Part shown: positions 1-11,001 of the stretch, one piece after another
How positions within the stretch are numbered: position 1 is the stretch's first letter
How the letters are laid out: the number at the start of each line of letters is the position of its first letter
Assembly (NCBI GenBank): GCA_037444305.1
Contig: JBBIMP010000029.1
Coordinates: forward strand, 4,969 to 68,968
Length of the DNA stretch: 64,000 nt
Reading direction: 5' to 3'
DNA from: JBBIMP01 sp037444305
GTDB taxonomy: Bacteria > Acidobacteriota > UBA6911
Notes under the pieces: model-generated
The model's database searches: none
The model's input: only the letters and a program-made list of their open reading frames with translations
Told to the model about the DNA's origin: nothing
Translations under genes and position numbers: made by a program

Positions 1-3000
1 GAGACCAATGCCGGCCGGACGGTGGTTTCCGCCGCCGACGGGCGCTACACGGTCCCCGGCCTGACCCCGGGACCCTACGAGGTAACGGCGGAGCTGACCG
101 GATTTGCCAAGTACGTCCGCTCCCCGATCAACCTCCTTCTGAACCAGAACGCGATCGTCGATCCGGAACTTCGCCCCGCAACCGCGGCCGAGACCGTGAT
201 CGTGACCGACGACGCGCCGCTGATCAACACCACGACCTCGGAAGTGGGCGTGCGCTTCGATGAGAAGCGGCTCTCCGACCTCCCGACCCTCCCCTCCGCG
301 GGCGGCGGATTCCGCGACGTGTTCGCTTTCGCGCTTTCCGCGGCCGGAGTCAGCCAGCTCAACAGCGGGAATTCGGGCTTTGCCGCGGGCACCAACTTCT
401 CCTCCAACGGGATGCGCCCGCGCGGCAACAACTTCATGGTGGACGGCCAGGACTCCAACGATCCGAGCGTTACCGGTAGAACCCAGGTCATGAACAACCC
501 GGACATCATCCGGGAGTTCCTGCTGGTGACCAACCAGTTCCAGGCCGAGCACGGCCGCGCCGCCGGGTCGGTCGTGAATGTCGTCACCAAGAGCGGGACG
601 AACGAATTCCACGGCTCGCTGTTCTGGTTCAACAACAACAACGCGCTGAACTCGCTGAGCAACCTCGACAAGGCCGCCAAGATGACCGAGGCGCCCTTCC
701 GGATTGAAAACCAGTTCGGAGGCACCCTGGGCGGGCCCGTGCTCAAAGACAGCATGTTCTTCTTCGGGTCGCTGCAGCGCTGGACCGACCGGCAGATCGG
801 TTCAGGGAGCACCATCACCGGCATCCCGACCGAGGCCGGCCGGGCAACCCTCCAGACGGTGGCCGGCAGCAGGCCCCAGGTGCAGGCGCTGTTGAAGCAC
901 CTCCCCGCCGCCACCACCCCGATCAACAAGACCGTGGCGCTGACCGTCGGCGGCCAGACCTACCAGATCCCGGTCGGCTCGCTGACCAACTCTGCCGGCG
1001 CCACTTTCAACAACTGGCAGTGGTCGGGCCGCATCGACAAGACTCTGGGGAATCATTCGCTCGGAGGACGCTACCTTTACAACAACAGCGTCTCGGACGG
1101 TACTGGGCAGGCGACGCCTCCAGGCCTTACTACCTACGTTCCCTCGCGCCAGCAGGCAATGTCTCTGTTCCTCACGAGCAATCTGACCCCCAAAACGCTC
1201 AACGAGGCGCGGATCTCCTGGCAGAGGCTCGGAACCACAACCACGGCAGCCAACCCCGTTTCTGAGGAAATCCCCTCTCTGGAGATCACAGAACTGGGTT
1301 TGACCGGCTTCAACGCCGCCGCCAGCCGCACGGCCGTCGGCCTCGCGGTCAACCTGCCGCAGTACCGCTTCAACAACACCTGGCAGCTGCAGGATACGAT
1401 GTCGTGGATTCACAAGAACCACACCATCAAATTCGGGATCGACTTCCGCCGGATCGACGTGAAGAGCTTCTTCTTCCCGACCATCCGCGGACTGCTGCGC
1501 TACCCGACGCTGCAGCGCTTCGTGGACGACATTGCCGAGGCGGCCAACATCAACAAGCCCCTGCCGGGCGGCCAGGAGATCAACTACTACGAGTGGAGCG
1601 ACTACCACGCGTTCATCCAGGATACCTGGAGGGTGACGCCGCGGTTTACGCTCAACTTCGGCCTCCGGTACGAGCGGCCGGGCAACGCCATGGCAAGCCT
1701 CTTCCCGCTGAACGAAAAGATCGTCCAGACCAACGGCGGCAACGCCGTCTTCCAGTTGAAGCCCAAGCCGGGCGACGACAACAACAACTTCCAGCCCCGA
1801 GTAGGATTCAGCTGGAATCCCGAGACCGGAACCGACGGCATCCTCGGCTGGCTGACCGGCGGCAACAAACTGGTCATGCGCGGCGGCTATGCGCGGACGA
1901 ACGACTACCAGTTCATCAACCTCGCGCTGAACGTCGCCAGCGCCTTCCCTTATGTGGCGGCCATCAACAGCTCCAACCTGGCCAATGCCTGGACGGTGCT
2001 GCCCAACCAGAGGGCCGACCTGAGCAACCCGGCTTCGTTGAACCTGCTTACCCGGACGGTGCTGGCGGAGGACTTCCGCGCGCCGATCGCCGAGCAGTTC
2101 TCGCTGGAATTCCAGCGCCAGATGGCGGCCAATACCGTCCTGCGCCTCGGCTACGTCGGGACCAAGGGGACGGGCCTGTTCCAGACAATCGACGGCAACC
2201 CGCGGACCAAATGCGCCACGCCGCCGAACTGCCCCAGGGTGGATCCCCTGGCCGGCGTGATCCGGCTGCGCGCGAACGCGGCCGCCTCGATCTATCACTC
2301 GATGCAGCTGAGCTTCGACAAGCGCTTCTCCAAGGGCTTCAGCGGCGGGTGGCACTACACCTGGAGCGCCTTCATCGACGACGCCTCCGACACGTTCAAT
2401 CCGTCGGTGCGCGGCGAGGTGGCGATTTCGCAGGACTCGTTCGACCGCCGCTCCGACCGTGGCCGGTCGACCTACGACAGGCCGCACCGCTTCTCGACCA
2501 ACTTCGTCTACGAGCTGCCGTTCTTCCAGAATGACTCCGGCGCCCTGCGCCACATCCTGGGCGGCTGGCAGCTCGCCTCGTTCATCACCCTGCAGAGCGG
2601 ATCGCCCTGGGGGCCGCTGAACGGAACCGATCCCGCCGGCGCGCTGGCGGGGATCGACGGCCTGGTGGGGAACGCCATCCGGCCGAACATGAACACCAGT
2701 ATCGCCGTGTCCAAGCTGTCGGTCGAAGACCTGCTGGCCCAGGGGGGCCGTTCCCTGTTCTCCACGCTGCCGACCAACGGTTCGCAGCGCGTCGGCAACG
2801 CGGGACGGAACATCCTGCGCAGCGACGGGATCGCCAACTGGGACGTCAGCATCAAGAAGAACATGCGCGTGACCGAGACCAACACCCTCGAGTTCCGGCT
2901 CGACATGTTCAACGCCACCAACACGCGCAACTTCGGCATCCCCGAGGCGCGCGTGAACAACGCCGGCTTCGGCAACCAGTGGGGCACCGACGGAGGCAAC

Positions 3001-3036
3001 CGCAGGATCTTCTTCGCCCTGCGCTACGCCTTCTAA
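1..3036 (+). CDS. TonB-dependent receptor with carboxypeptidase-regulatory-like domain (5' partial)
   Basis: The reading frame is open from base 1, so the true start lies upstream of the window. About 1011 codons remain. The first ~50 residues (GRYTVPGLTPGPYEVTAEL-like) are the end of a CarboxypepD_reg-like beta-sandwich. A plug domain follows (roughly residues 60-230, with repeated N/G-rich turns such as NGMRPRGNNFMVDGQ). The rest is a long outer-membrane beta-barrel ending in an aromatic residue (ALRYAF), the usual barrel-assembly signal. Such proteins take up large substrates using TonB energy and are strongly expanded in Acidobacteriota. The substrate cannot be told from sequence. A rho-independent terminator follows closely. 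Confidence 0.9.
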   Translation, partial: ETNAGRTVVSAADGRYTVPGLTPGPYEVTAELTGFAKYVRSPINLLLNQNAIVDPELRPATAAETVIVTDDAPLINTTTSEVGVRFDEKRLSDLPTLPSAGGGFRDVFAFALSAAGVSQLNSGNSGFAAGTNFSSNGMRPRGNNFMVDGQDSNDPSVTGRTQVMNNPDIIREFLLVTNQFQAEHGRAAGSVVNVVTKSGTNEFHGSLFWFNNNNALNSLSNLDKAAKMTEAPFRIENQFGGTLGGPVLKDSMFFFGSLQRWTDRQIGSGSTITGIPTEAGRATLQTVAGSRPQVQALLKHLPAATTPINKTVALTVGGQTYQIPVGSLTNSAGATFNNWQWSGRIDKTLGNHSLGGRYLYNNSVSDGTGQATPPGLTTYVPSRQQAMSLFLTSNLTPKTLNEARISWQRLGTTTTAANPVSEEIPSLEITELGLTGFNAAASRTAVGLAVNLPQYRFNNTWQLQDTMSWIHKNHTIKFGIDFRRIDVKSFFFPTIRGLLRYPTLQRFVDDIAEAANINKPLPGGQEINYYEWSDYHAFIQDTWRVTPRFTLNFGLRYERPGNAMASLFPLNEKIVQTNGGNAVFQLKPKPGDDNNNFQPRVGFSWNPETGTDGILGWLTGGNKLVMRGGYARTNDYQFINLALNVASAFPYVAAINSSNLANAWTVLPNQRADLSNPASLNLLTRTVLAEDFRAPIAEQFSLEFQRQMAANTVLRLGYVGTKGTGLFQTIDGNPRTKCATPPNCPRVDPLAGVIRLRANAAASIYHSMQLSFDKRFSKGFSGGWHYTWSAFIDDASDTFNPSVRGEVAISQDSFDRRSDRGRSTYDRPHRFSTNFVYELPFFQNDSGALRHILGGWQLASFITLQSGSPWGPLNGTDPAGALAGIDGLVGNAIRPNMNTSIAVSKLSVEDLLAQGGRSLFSTLPTNGSQRVGNAGRNILRSDGIANWDVSIKKNMRVTETNTLEFRLDMFNATNTRNFGIPEARVNNAGFGNQWGTDGGNRRIFFALRYAF

Positions 3037-3062
3037 CCGGCCGTCCCGCGACCGGCTCCATG

Positions 3063-3097
3063 GCTCCGGGGGCGCGTTGCGCTCCCGGAGCTTTTTT
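3063..3097 (+). terminator. Rho-independent terminator after the TonB receptor
   Basis: GCTCCGGG (3063-3070) pairs with CCCGGAGC (3084-3091) around a GC-rich loop and is followed directly by six T residues. It lies 27 bases after the stop codon. Confidence 0.85.
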
Positions 3098-3152
3098 ATT
3101 CCCACGCTCCTTGTGCAAAATGGGGGCGTTCGCCGTCGCCGCCTTCGTGCTG

Positions 3153-3345
3153 GCTCTTCAATGCGACCTTCCTCGGTGGCTCCGCGCTTCTGCTTCTGCC
3201 AATCATGCTTGCCGGCCGGGAGTCCACGGAGCCCGGAGCGACAGCGACGGGTCGCGCTGCTTGACCGGGTTGCAGGACCGCTCACTGGCGTTCGCGGCTT
3301 CCGTTTGCCGCGTATCTTCAATTCGGCTTTCCTCGGTTGCGGCCT
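3153..3345 (+). repeat. Family A dispersed repeat, copy A1
   Basis: This non-coding segment fills most of the 425-base gap between the TonB receptor and nuoM. It carries the family landmarks: a GCCGGCCGGGAGTC block, the GCCCGGAGCGACAGCGACGG core, then CCGCTCACTGGCGTTCGCGG and GGCTTTCCTCGG. The last two landmarks are ~100 bases downstream of the core, and a GACCTTCCTCGG variant also precedes it. The same landmarks recur at six other loci in the window, in both orientations. The short open frames across it are not conserved in frame between copies, so I treat it as non-coding. Confidence 0.8.
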
Positions 3346-3406
3346 CGGAGCGCAAGGCAGCTCGCCGGTGGCTTTTGTCTCCCGATCCGCTGCTCGTGCC
3401 AAAACG

Positions 3407-3438
3407 AAAAGGGGCGACCGCCTGTTGGCGGCCGCCCC
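3407..3438 (-). terminator. Terminator downstream of nuoM
   Basis: Read on the minus strand, a 12 bp stem (3438-3427 with 3422-3411, one G-T pair) with a four-base loop is followed by TTTT and, one base later, another TTTT. It lies 24 bases beyond the nuoM stop and ends the nuoLM transcript. Confidence 0.75.
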
Positions 3439-3461
3439 CTGAAGCCGTGGGCCGGATCCCG

Positions 3462-5021
<1,560 letters not shown>

Positions 5022-5083
5022 CGGATCGAACTCCTTGTGTTATGAGCCTTCAAGCCCGTGGTCGCCCCACGATCCTGCCGGCG

Positions 5084-7141
5084 CTACAGCCTCACGAAGT
5101 CGTTGTAGAAAATGAGGACAAACACGATGATCCCCACCACCGCAGCCAGGGCGTACCGCTGGACCAGTCCGGTCTGGAATGATGTGGCGATCCGGTTCAG
5201 GGCCATGTTGAGCCAGCCCACGAAGTTGACGAGGCCGTCCACGACATACTTGTCGAAGATCCGCGAGACCGTGGCCGTCACCCGCGTCGTGGCCGCGGTC
5301 CCGTTGACGGCGCCATCCACGAACTGGGCATCCACGAACCAGCAGCCGTCGGCCAGGTCCTTGGTGCGGTTGACGAACAGGGCGTCGTAGGCCTCGTCCA
5401 CGAAGTATTTGTGGAACACCAGGCGGTACAGCCCGCGGAACCGCTCGGTGATCCTGTCCGCCGTTCCGGGTCGCTGGACGTAGAAGCGATAGGCCAGGAA
5501 AATGCCGGCAGCGGCGATGAGCACCGACAAGCCCGTCAGGGCGAGCTCCTCCGCCACCGAGTGGTGGGCGTGCGCCGCGGCGGTTTCCGGCACCCGGAGC
5601 ACCGGCGAGAGGAAGTGTTCGAACCGGTTGGCCATGCCGGTCCAGGCGGGCAGCCCGACGTACCCGCCGACCACCGAGAGCACCGCCAGCGCCACGAGCG
5701 GGTACGTGACCCTGCGCGGCGATTCCTGCAGATGGTGCCGGGTGTGGTCATCCATCCGCTCTTCACCCCAGAAGGTCAGGAACACAAGCCGGAACATGTA
5801 GAACGCGGTCATGCCCGCGCCGGCCCACAGCAGCGCCCAGATTACCGGATGGCCGTTCGCCCACGCCTTCCAGAGAATTTCGTCCTTGCTGAAAAACCCG
5901 GCGAGCCCGGGCACGCCCGCGATGGCCAGCGTCCCGATCAGCATCGTCCAGTAGGTGTAGGGCAGATGCTTTCGCAGGCCTCCCATTTTCATCATGTCCT
6001 GCTCGTGATGCATCGCCATGATGACCGAGCCCGAGCCGAGGAAGAGCAGCGCCTTGAAAAAGGCGTGCGTCATGAGATGAAAGATCCCGCCGACAAAGGC
6101 GCCGACTCCGAGCGCGGCGAACATGTAGCCCAGCTGGCTGACCGTGGAATAGGCCAGCACACGCTTGATATCCGTCTGCGCAAAACCTATGGTGGCCGCG
6201 AAGATCGCCGTCAAGGCGCCCACCACCGCCACGATCATCATCGTTTCGGGCGCGCGCGCGAAAATGGCATTGCAGCGGCAGACCATGTAGACGCCGGCGG
6301 TCACCATCGTGGCCGCGTGGATCAGCGCGCTGACGGGCGTCGGGCCCTCCATGGCGTCCGGCAGCCAGGTGTAGAGCGGGATCTGCGCGCTCTTGCCCGT
6401 CGCCCCGATGAAGAGGCAGATGGTCGCCCAGAAGAGCCAGCCGAATCCATCCTGCACCGGCATCTCGGCAGCCTTGCTGAAGACCTCCTCGTAGCGCAGC
6501 GAACCGAAGTGCGCAAACAGCAGCATCATCCCCAGGATAAAACCAGCGTCGCCGATGCGGTTGACCACGAAGGCCTTCTTCCCCGCGTCTCCCGCGCTCT
6601 TCTTCTCGAAGTAAAAACCGATCAGCAGGTAGGAGCAGAGCCCTACGCCTTCCCAGCCCACGAACATCAGGACGAAGTTGTTCGCCAGCACGAGCGTCAG
6701 CATGGCGAACATGAAAAGATTCAGGTAGGAAAAAAACCGATAGTATCCCGAGTCGTCCCACATGTAGCCCGTGGAGTAGACGTGGATGAGGAAGCCGACG
6801 CCGGTGACGACGAGAATCATGACGGCCGAAAGCGGATCGAGCTGGAATCCCCAGGGCACCGTAAACTCCGCCAGGCCTCCGCCCGCCATGGGGAGCTTGC
6901 CCGCGTTCATCCAGGTGAACAGGTCCGCCGAATAGAGCTTGTCCGGCGTCAGGACGAACAGCTCGTAAGTCGCCGCCGCGGAGACGAGAAACGAGAGGGC
7001 GACCGCGGTGAGCGCGATGAAAGAGACCGTCTTCTTACTGAGCCGTTCCCCGGCGATCCGGAGCTTGAAAAGGCCGTAAATTCCGATCAACGCGCTGCCG
7101 GCAAGGGGGAAGAGCGGGATCAACCAGATGTAGTTCAACAT
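5084..7141 (-). CDS. nuoL: NADH-quinone oxidoreductase subunit L
   Basis: The protein has 685 residues and starts MLNYIWLIPLFPLAGSALIG, as usual for NuoL. It is the distal proton-pumping subunit of complex I, with the long C-terminal amphipathic helix region (after ~residue 560). The channel glutamate is Glu164 in VGWEGVGLCSYLLIGF, and HAATMVTAGVYMVCR follows. It heads a nuoL-nuoM pair. nuoK, usually immediately upstream, is missing: a 309-base gap and coaE occur instead. The other complex I genes must therefore be elsewhere in the genome. Confidence 0.96.
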   Translation of the reverse strand: MLNYIWLIPLFPLAGSALIGIYGLFKLRIAGERLSKKTVSFIALTAVALSFLVSAAATYELFVLTPDKLYSADLFTWMNAGKLPMAGGGLAEFTVPWGFQLDPLSAVMILVVTGVGFLIHVYSTGYMWDDSGYYRFFSYLNLFMFAMLTLVLANNFVLMFVGWEGVGLCSYLLIGFYFEKKSAGDAGKKAFVVNRIGDAGFILGMMLLFAHFGSLRYEEVFSKAAEMPVQDGFGWLFWATICLFIGATGKSAQIPLYTWLPDAMEGPTPVSALIHAATMVTAGVYMVCRCNAIFARAPETMMIVAVVGALTAIFAATIGFAQTDIKRVLAYSTVSQLGYMFAALGVGAFVGGIFHLMTHAFFKALLFLGSGSVIMAMHHEQDMMKMGGLRKHLPYTYWTMLIGTLAIAGVPGLAGFFSKDEILWKAWANGHPVIWALLWAGAGMTAFYMFRLVFLTFWGEERMDDHTRHHLQESPRRVTYPLVALAVLSVVGGYVGLPAWTGMANRFEHFLSPVLRVPETAAAHAHHSVAEELALTGLSVLIAAAGIFLAYRFYVQRPGTADRITERFRGLYRLVFHKYFVDEAYDALFVNRTKDLADGCWFVDAQFVDGAVNGTAATTRVTATVSRIFDKYVVDGLVNFVGWLNMALNRIATSFQTGLVQRYALAAVVGIIVFVLIFYNDFVRL

Positions 7142-7450
7142 AAATTCCTACTTTTTCCGGGAGTTCGGCGTGGGCTTGCAGCCCCAGTGCCGTGAGTGCA
7201 AGATTCCCCGCAACCTTTCTGCTTTCAACCGTTCGGCGGCACCGGCGCATCGCTGCCGTCTCCACCTTCGAGCCGCTCCAAAAAAACGCTCTAACCTGAG
7301 CATCTTCAATCAGTAACACTCAGGAAGAGCGGCTCTTAGTAACACAGCGTTCCACGGATTGTCAATGCAAAATACCCGCCAAAGAAGCTGTGCGCGGGGA
7401 TGGCTTCGGCTGCGGCGTGTTGGCTGTCCGATCTGCTTGCGGAATCCGCT
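7142..7450. other. Intergenic region between coaE end and nuoL start
   Basis: This 309-base gap holds no convincing gene or repeat. The only signal I see is a possible minus-strand promoter for nuoL, listed separately. Confidence 0.6.
7336..7365 (-). promoter_or_regulatory. Possible sigma70 promoter for nuoLM
   Basis: On the minus strand a perfect TTGACA (7365-7360) is separated by 18 bases from TACTAA (7341-7336), a weak -10. It would give a leader of about 190 bases before nuoL. Confidence 0.3.
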
Positions 7451-8080
7451 TCAGTCCTCCACCGGATTTCTCGACTCGCGTTCCCGCCGGAGCAGCTCCT
7501 TGTAGATTTCCTCTATTTGCACGCGCGTCTCCCGGAAGGTCCCCGAGGTGTCGATGACGTAGTCCGCCAGTTTCACCTTTTCTTCGACCGGCATCTGCGC
7601 TTCCATGCGGGACCGCGCCTCCTCCAGGGTCAGGTCGCTCCGGTTCATCAGCCGGGCCGACTGCAGCCCCGCATCACAGGTCACTACGATCAGGACGTCG
7701 TGCATCCTGTAAAAGCCCGATTCGACCATGAGCGCGGCATCGACGATGACAATCCCGTTCGGGCTCCCCTCTTGCAGCTGGAAAATCCGGCGGAGCACTT
7801 CATCCCTCACATCGGGGTGGACCAGGCTGTTCAGCAGAAGCCTCTTGGGGGTGTCGTTGAAGACGATGGTTCCGAGCGACCTGCGGTTTATTGTGCCGTC
7901 GGGATTCAGAATGCCCTCCCCGAACGCGGCCACGACCTTTTCGCAGGTCTGGCTGCCGGGTTGCATGAGTTCGTGGGCGATGACGTCTGCGTCGATGACG
8001 TGAGCGCCCAGCTCTGCGAAGACGCTCGCCGCCCTGCTCTTGCCCGAAGCGATGTTCCCCGTGAGGCCGACCTGGAGCAT
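7451..8080 (-). CDS. coaE: Dephospho-CoA kinase
   Basis: It phosphorylates the 3'-hydroxyl of dephospho-CoA, the last step of coenzyme A synthesis. The product begins MLQVGLTGNIASGKS, with the Walker A loop at the very N-terminus. DADVIAHELMQPG and the VDAALMVESG segment are typical of the family, and at 209 residues it has the usual length. The frame stays open for another 72 codons upstream, but that extension has no family resemblance, so ATG 8080 is chosen; there is no strong Shine-Dalgarno. It is divergent from the epimerase gene. Confidence 0.93.
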   Translation of the reverse strand: MLQVGLTGNIASGKSRAASVFAELGAHVIDADVIAHELMQPGSQTCEKVVAAFGEGILNPDGTINRRSLGTIVFNDTPKRLLLNSLVHPDVRDEVLRRIFQLQEGSPNGIVIVDAALMVESGFYRMHDVLIVVTCDAGLQSARLMNRSDLTLEEARSRMEAQMPVEEKVKLADYVIDTSGTFRETRVQIEEIYKELLRRERESRNPVED

Positions 8081-8261
8081 ACCGGGCATCATACACAAGC
8101 CCGATTCTCCGTGGCAAACGCCAAAAAGGCCCTCCCGGCCTCTCCACGCCAAATCCCGGGTCGCAAACCCGGTTCGTTGACGGATCCGGATCCCATAGGG
8201 TAACTTGTCGCAGGCTGCGCGCTCCGCGCCGGCAGGCAATCTACCATGAGGTCGCACACCA

Positions 8262-9239
8262 ATGAAGACTCTGATCACGGGCGGGGCGGGATTCATCGGG
8301 TTTCACGTCGCCTCCAGGCTCCTGACACTGAAGCACGAAGTGGCAATCCTGGACAACTTCAACGATTTTTACGATCCCCAGCTCAAGCGGCGCAACGTCC
8401 GGGACCTCGAGGAGCTGGGGCCGGTTTCCCTGCACGAAACCGACATCCTCGAGCGGGAGAATCTCCGCCGCGCATTCCGGACGATCGAACCCGAGACTGT
8501 GATTCATCTGGCCGCCTGGGCCGGCGTCCGGCCTTCCCTCCTGAGGCCGGCGTTATACGCCGACGTCAACGTTACCGGCACGGTTCACCTGCTGGAACTC
8601 GCGCGCGAGTTCCAGGTGGGCAGCTTCATCTTTGGATCTTCGTCCTCGGTTTATGGTGGCAGCGAGCGCGTCCCGTTCCGGGAAGACGATCCCGTGGACA
8701 CGCCGGTGTCGCCCTATGCCGCTACCAAGCGCGCCGGGGAGCTTCTTTGCCACACTTATGCCCACAATCACGGTCTGAAGGTGACCTGCCTGCGCTTTTT
8801 CACGGTCTATGGCCCCCGGCAGCGGCCGGAAATGGCGATTCACAAGTTCAGCCGGCTGATCCTGGAGGGCGGGGAGATCCCGGTGTTCGGCGACGGCTCC
8901 TCCAGGCGCGACTACACCTACATCGACGACATCGTCGCCGGCGTGATTGCGGCAGTGAGGGTGAATCCGCAATTCGAAATCCTGAATCTGGGGGAATCCG
9001 AGACCATCGGCCTGCTGGAACTGGTGGCGCTGCTCGAGGAGGCCCTTGGGAAGAACGCGAAACTGGCCTTTCTGCCGGAGCAGCCCGGGGACATGCCCAT
9101 CACCTACGCCGACATCGCCAGGTCGAGGCGTGTTCTCGGCTACGCCCCGCAAACCCCGATCCGGGAAGGGATTCGCAAGTTCGCCCAGTGGCTGCTCGAG
9201 GGGGACAGGCTACCGTGTCCCCCAACGGGGACACGGTAG
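8262..9239 (+). CDS. NAD-dependent sugar-nucleotide epimerase (UDP-glucuronate 4-epimerase type)
   Basis: This extended short-chain dehydrogenase has 325 residues. The NAD-binding motif is GGAGFIG near residues 7-13, and the catalytic SSSVYGG / Tyr152-x3-Lys156 set (SPYAATKRAGE) is intact. DYTYIDDIVAGV and the lengthy N-terminal NDFYDPQLKRRN stretch favour UDP-glucuronate 4-epimerase (CapI/GalE group), making precursors for surface polysaccharide; exact substrate is uncertain. The last ~13 residues and the stop codon are encoded by a perfect 22 bp palindrome, so the native C-terminus has probably been altered by insertion of that sequence. Confidence 0.88.
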   Translation: MKTLITGGAGFIGFHVASRLLTLKHEVAILDNFNDFYDPQLKRRNVRDLEELGPVSLHETDILERENLRRAFRTIEPETVIHLAAWAGVRPSLLRPALYADVNVTGTVHLLELAREFQVGSFIFGSSSSVYGGSERVPFREDDPVDTPVSPYAATKRAGELLCHTYAHNHGLKVTCLRFFTVYGPRQRPEMAIHKFSRLILEGGEIPVFGDGSSRRDYTYIDDIVAGVIAAVRVNPQFEILNLGESETIGLLELVALLEEALGKNAKLAFLPEQPGDMPITYADIARSRRVLGYAPQTPIREGIRKFAQWLLEGDRLPCPPTGTR

Positions 9240-9248
9240 CCTGTCCCC
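9201..9248. repeat. Perfect 22 bp palindrome at the epimerase 3' end
   Basis: The arms 9201-9222 and 9227-9248 are exact inverse complements around the loop CAAC; pairing extends three more bases outward on each side. The epimerase stop codon (9237-9239) lies in the right arm. It sits between convergent genes and could terminate transcription in both directions, although no T-run follows. Confidence 0.9.
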
Positions 9249-9254
9249 CTCTCA

Positions 9255-10205
9255 TTAAAATGTTTGAATCAGCATCACGGTGTGGGACTGCTCGTTGACG
9301 ACCAGTATGGTGCGGTTGTCGGGCAGCACCTGCACACCCACCGGCCCCTTGTCCACCTTGAAGGTCTTCGCCTGGATGGAACTCAGGTCGGCCGGAAGCA
9401 TCGACACGGTCCTGGAGGCCGTGTTCACGACAAAGACGCGCCGCCCGTCAGGACTCACAGCCACGCCGAACGGCATCCTGCCCACGGGAATGGTCACCAG
9501 AACCGACTGGCTTTCGGCATCAATCACCGACAGGCTGTCGGATCGGCTGTTGCTCACGAAAATCCTCTTGCCATCGGGCGTGATGGCAATGCCATCGGGG
9601 GCATCCCCCACAGTGATCCTGCCCACCACCGACGGGCGTTCCGGGTCGACGATCCAGACTTCGTTCGAGCCGCCGTTGACCACGTAGACCATTTCGTTCA
9701 CCGGACCGACCGCCAGGGCAATCGGCGACATCCCCATTCGCAGTGTCGCCACTACTTCCCTCTCCCGCAGGTCGATGACATGAAGCAGGCCGTCGCGGGT
9801 TCTGCCGAAATCGGTCACGTAGGCGCGGTATCCACGCGAGCCCACCGCCACCGCGTTCGGCGAACCCGTTACCTTGATGGAGCTTTCGACCCTGAAGGAA
9901 GCGGTGTCGACGACGACGACCGTGCCGGAATCCTTGCAGGCGACCAGCGCAAGCCGGTCCTGCTCGGCGAGCGTCACGCCCAGCGGAGATACCCCGACGG
10001 TCACGGCTCGCGTCACCGCCTTTTTCGCAAGATCGAGTTCGAGCAATTCCCCGGTGCCGAAGGAGGTTACGTATGCCCGCCGCCCGTCGGCACTGACGGC
10101 GGCGAAGTTGGGATACTCGCCCACCTTTTTGACCTTGTGCGTTTTGCCGAAGCCGGGTACGCCCAGGCTCAGAATCGCCAACCACATGATTGCAGCTTTT
10201 TTCAT
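9255..10205 (-). CDS. Secreted YVTN-family beta-propeller protein
   Basis: A signal peptide (MKKAAIMWLAILSLGVPGFG) is followed by about seven ~40-residue beta-propeller blades of the YVTN/NHL-like type. Repeats such as VAVGSRGYRAYVTD, LAVGPVNEMVYVVN, IAITPDGKRIFVSN and VAVSPDGRRVFVVN show the pattern. The 316-residue protein is nearly all propeller. Such proteins are periplasmic or surface-bound and their ligands are mostly unknown. Its stop lies a few bases from the palindrome ending the convergent epimerase gene, and it is 52 bases downstream of the methyltransferase gene on the same strand. Confidence 0.88.
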   Translation of the reverse strand: MKKAAIMWLAILSLGVPGFGKTHKVKKVGEYPNFAAVSADGRRAYVTSFGTGELLELDLAKKAVTRAVTVGVSPLGVTLAEQDRLALVACKDSGTVVVVDTASFRVESSIKVTGSPNAVAVGSRGYRAYVTDFGRTRDGLLHVIDLREREVVATLRMGMSPIALAVGPVNEMVYVVNGGSNEVWIVDPERPSVVGRITVGDAPDGIAITPDGKRIFVSNSRSDSLSVIDAESQSVLVTIPVGRMPFGVAVSPDGRRVFVVNTASRTVSMLPADLSSIQAKTFKVDKGPVGVQVLPDNRTILVVNEQSHTVMLIQTF

Positions 10206-10257
10206 CAGAACAAGCCTCCGCCGGTCCGATTCGCCGGCATCCCACGTCTCGAAAGGT

Positions 10258-11001
10258 CTACTTGGTCGCCGCCACCAGGCTGAAAACCCCCCGGTGGGGC
10301 GAAGCGGGACTCTGCAATCCCTGGATGATAACCTGCCTGAATCCCGCCTCGAAGACCATGCGAATCATCGCCTCACGATCGAAGTAGGCGCCCCGCGCCT
10401 CTTCGATGTTCTTCTGGATGAACCGTAACTGAAGCCGGCTCCAGATCCACCGCAGCCGGTTCCACGCCGTCCCGGGCTCGAGGACCTCCGCCAGCAGGAG
10501 ATAGCCCTCCGGAGCCAGTATCCTGTATGCCTCCGACAGGTACTTCGTCGCATCGTGCCTGTGCAAGTCAAATATGGACACCGCTATTTCGGCAAATCCA
10601 TCCGCCACAGCCCATCGCTGCGGCTCGTACTGCCGGAATTCGGCAATCTGGTCCAGATTCAGGTATCGCGCCCTCTGCCGGGCTCTCTCCAGCAGCGTGA
10701 TGTTGTCGTCGAAGGCGTACACCTTTCCCTGAAATCCTTTCCTTCCCGCCAGGCGCAGCGAGAAGGTCGCGGTGTCGCACAGCAGGTCCACCACGCAGAT
10801 ACGCCGCGTGGTGAGCACGAAATCCACTATCTGATCCATCGCGGCATAGTAATCGAGCCCCGTACGCCACCGGAAAAACCTAGCGACCCCCTCCTCGTAA
10901 GAGTCGATTTTGGCCGGCAGGGACGACAGGAAGGGGCGCGGCCGCGCCGCGGAGAAATCGAATTTTGTCTGGACGCCCTTGGCCGGGCCCTCGTGTTTCA
11001 C
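10258..11001 (-). CDS. Class I SAM-dependent methyltransferase-like protein with atypical motif I
   Basis: The 247-residue product has a Rossmann methyltransferase outline: VVDLLCDTATFSLRLA (motif I), GKVYAFDDNITLLERAR (motif II), then RILAPEGYLLLAEVLEPG, the usual post-motif III strand. Motif I lacks the normal GxGxG (here LLCDTAT), so SAM binding may be altered. The start is GTG 11001, overlapping the upstream glycosyltransferase stop (GTGA). This is translational coupling, so the two probably act together, perhaps on a membrane-bound glycan or lipid. The substrate is not predictable. Confidence 0.75.
   Translation of the reverse strand: MKHEGPAKGVQTKFDFSAARPRPFLSSLPAKIDSYEEGVARFFRWRTGLDYYAAMDQIVDFVLTTRRICVVDLLCDTATFSLRLAGRKGFQGKVYAFDDNITLLERARQRARYLNLDQIAEFRQYEPQRWAVADGFAEIAVSIFDLHRHDATKYLSEAYRILAPEGYLLLAEVLEPGTAWNRLRWIWSRLQLRFIQKNIEEARGAYFDREAMIRMVFEAGFRQVIIQGLQSPASPHRGVFSLVAATK

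Noticed and set aside
802..3402. 866-codon open frame on the minus strand opposite the TonB receptor
   Set aside because: It is antisense to a well-supported receptor, is rich in Arg, Gly and Ala in the way high-GC shadow frames are, and resembles no family.
5411..7195. 594-codon plus-strand frame opposite nuoL
   Set aside because: Shadow of nuoL, with the same compositional signs.
8081..8296. N-terminal extension of coaE
   Set aside because: The CoaE fold starts at residue 1 of the shorter product (MLQVGLTG); the extension has no similarity and overlaps the divergent gene start.
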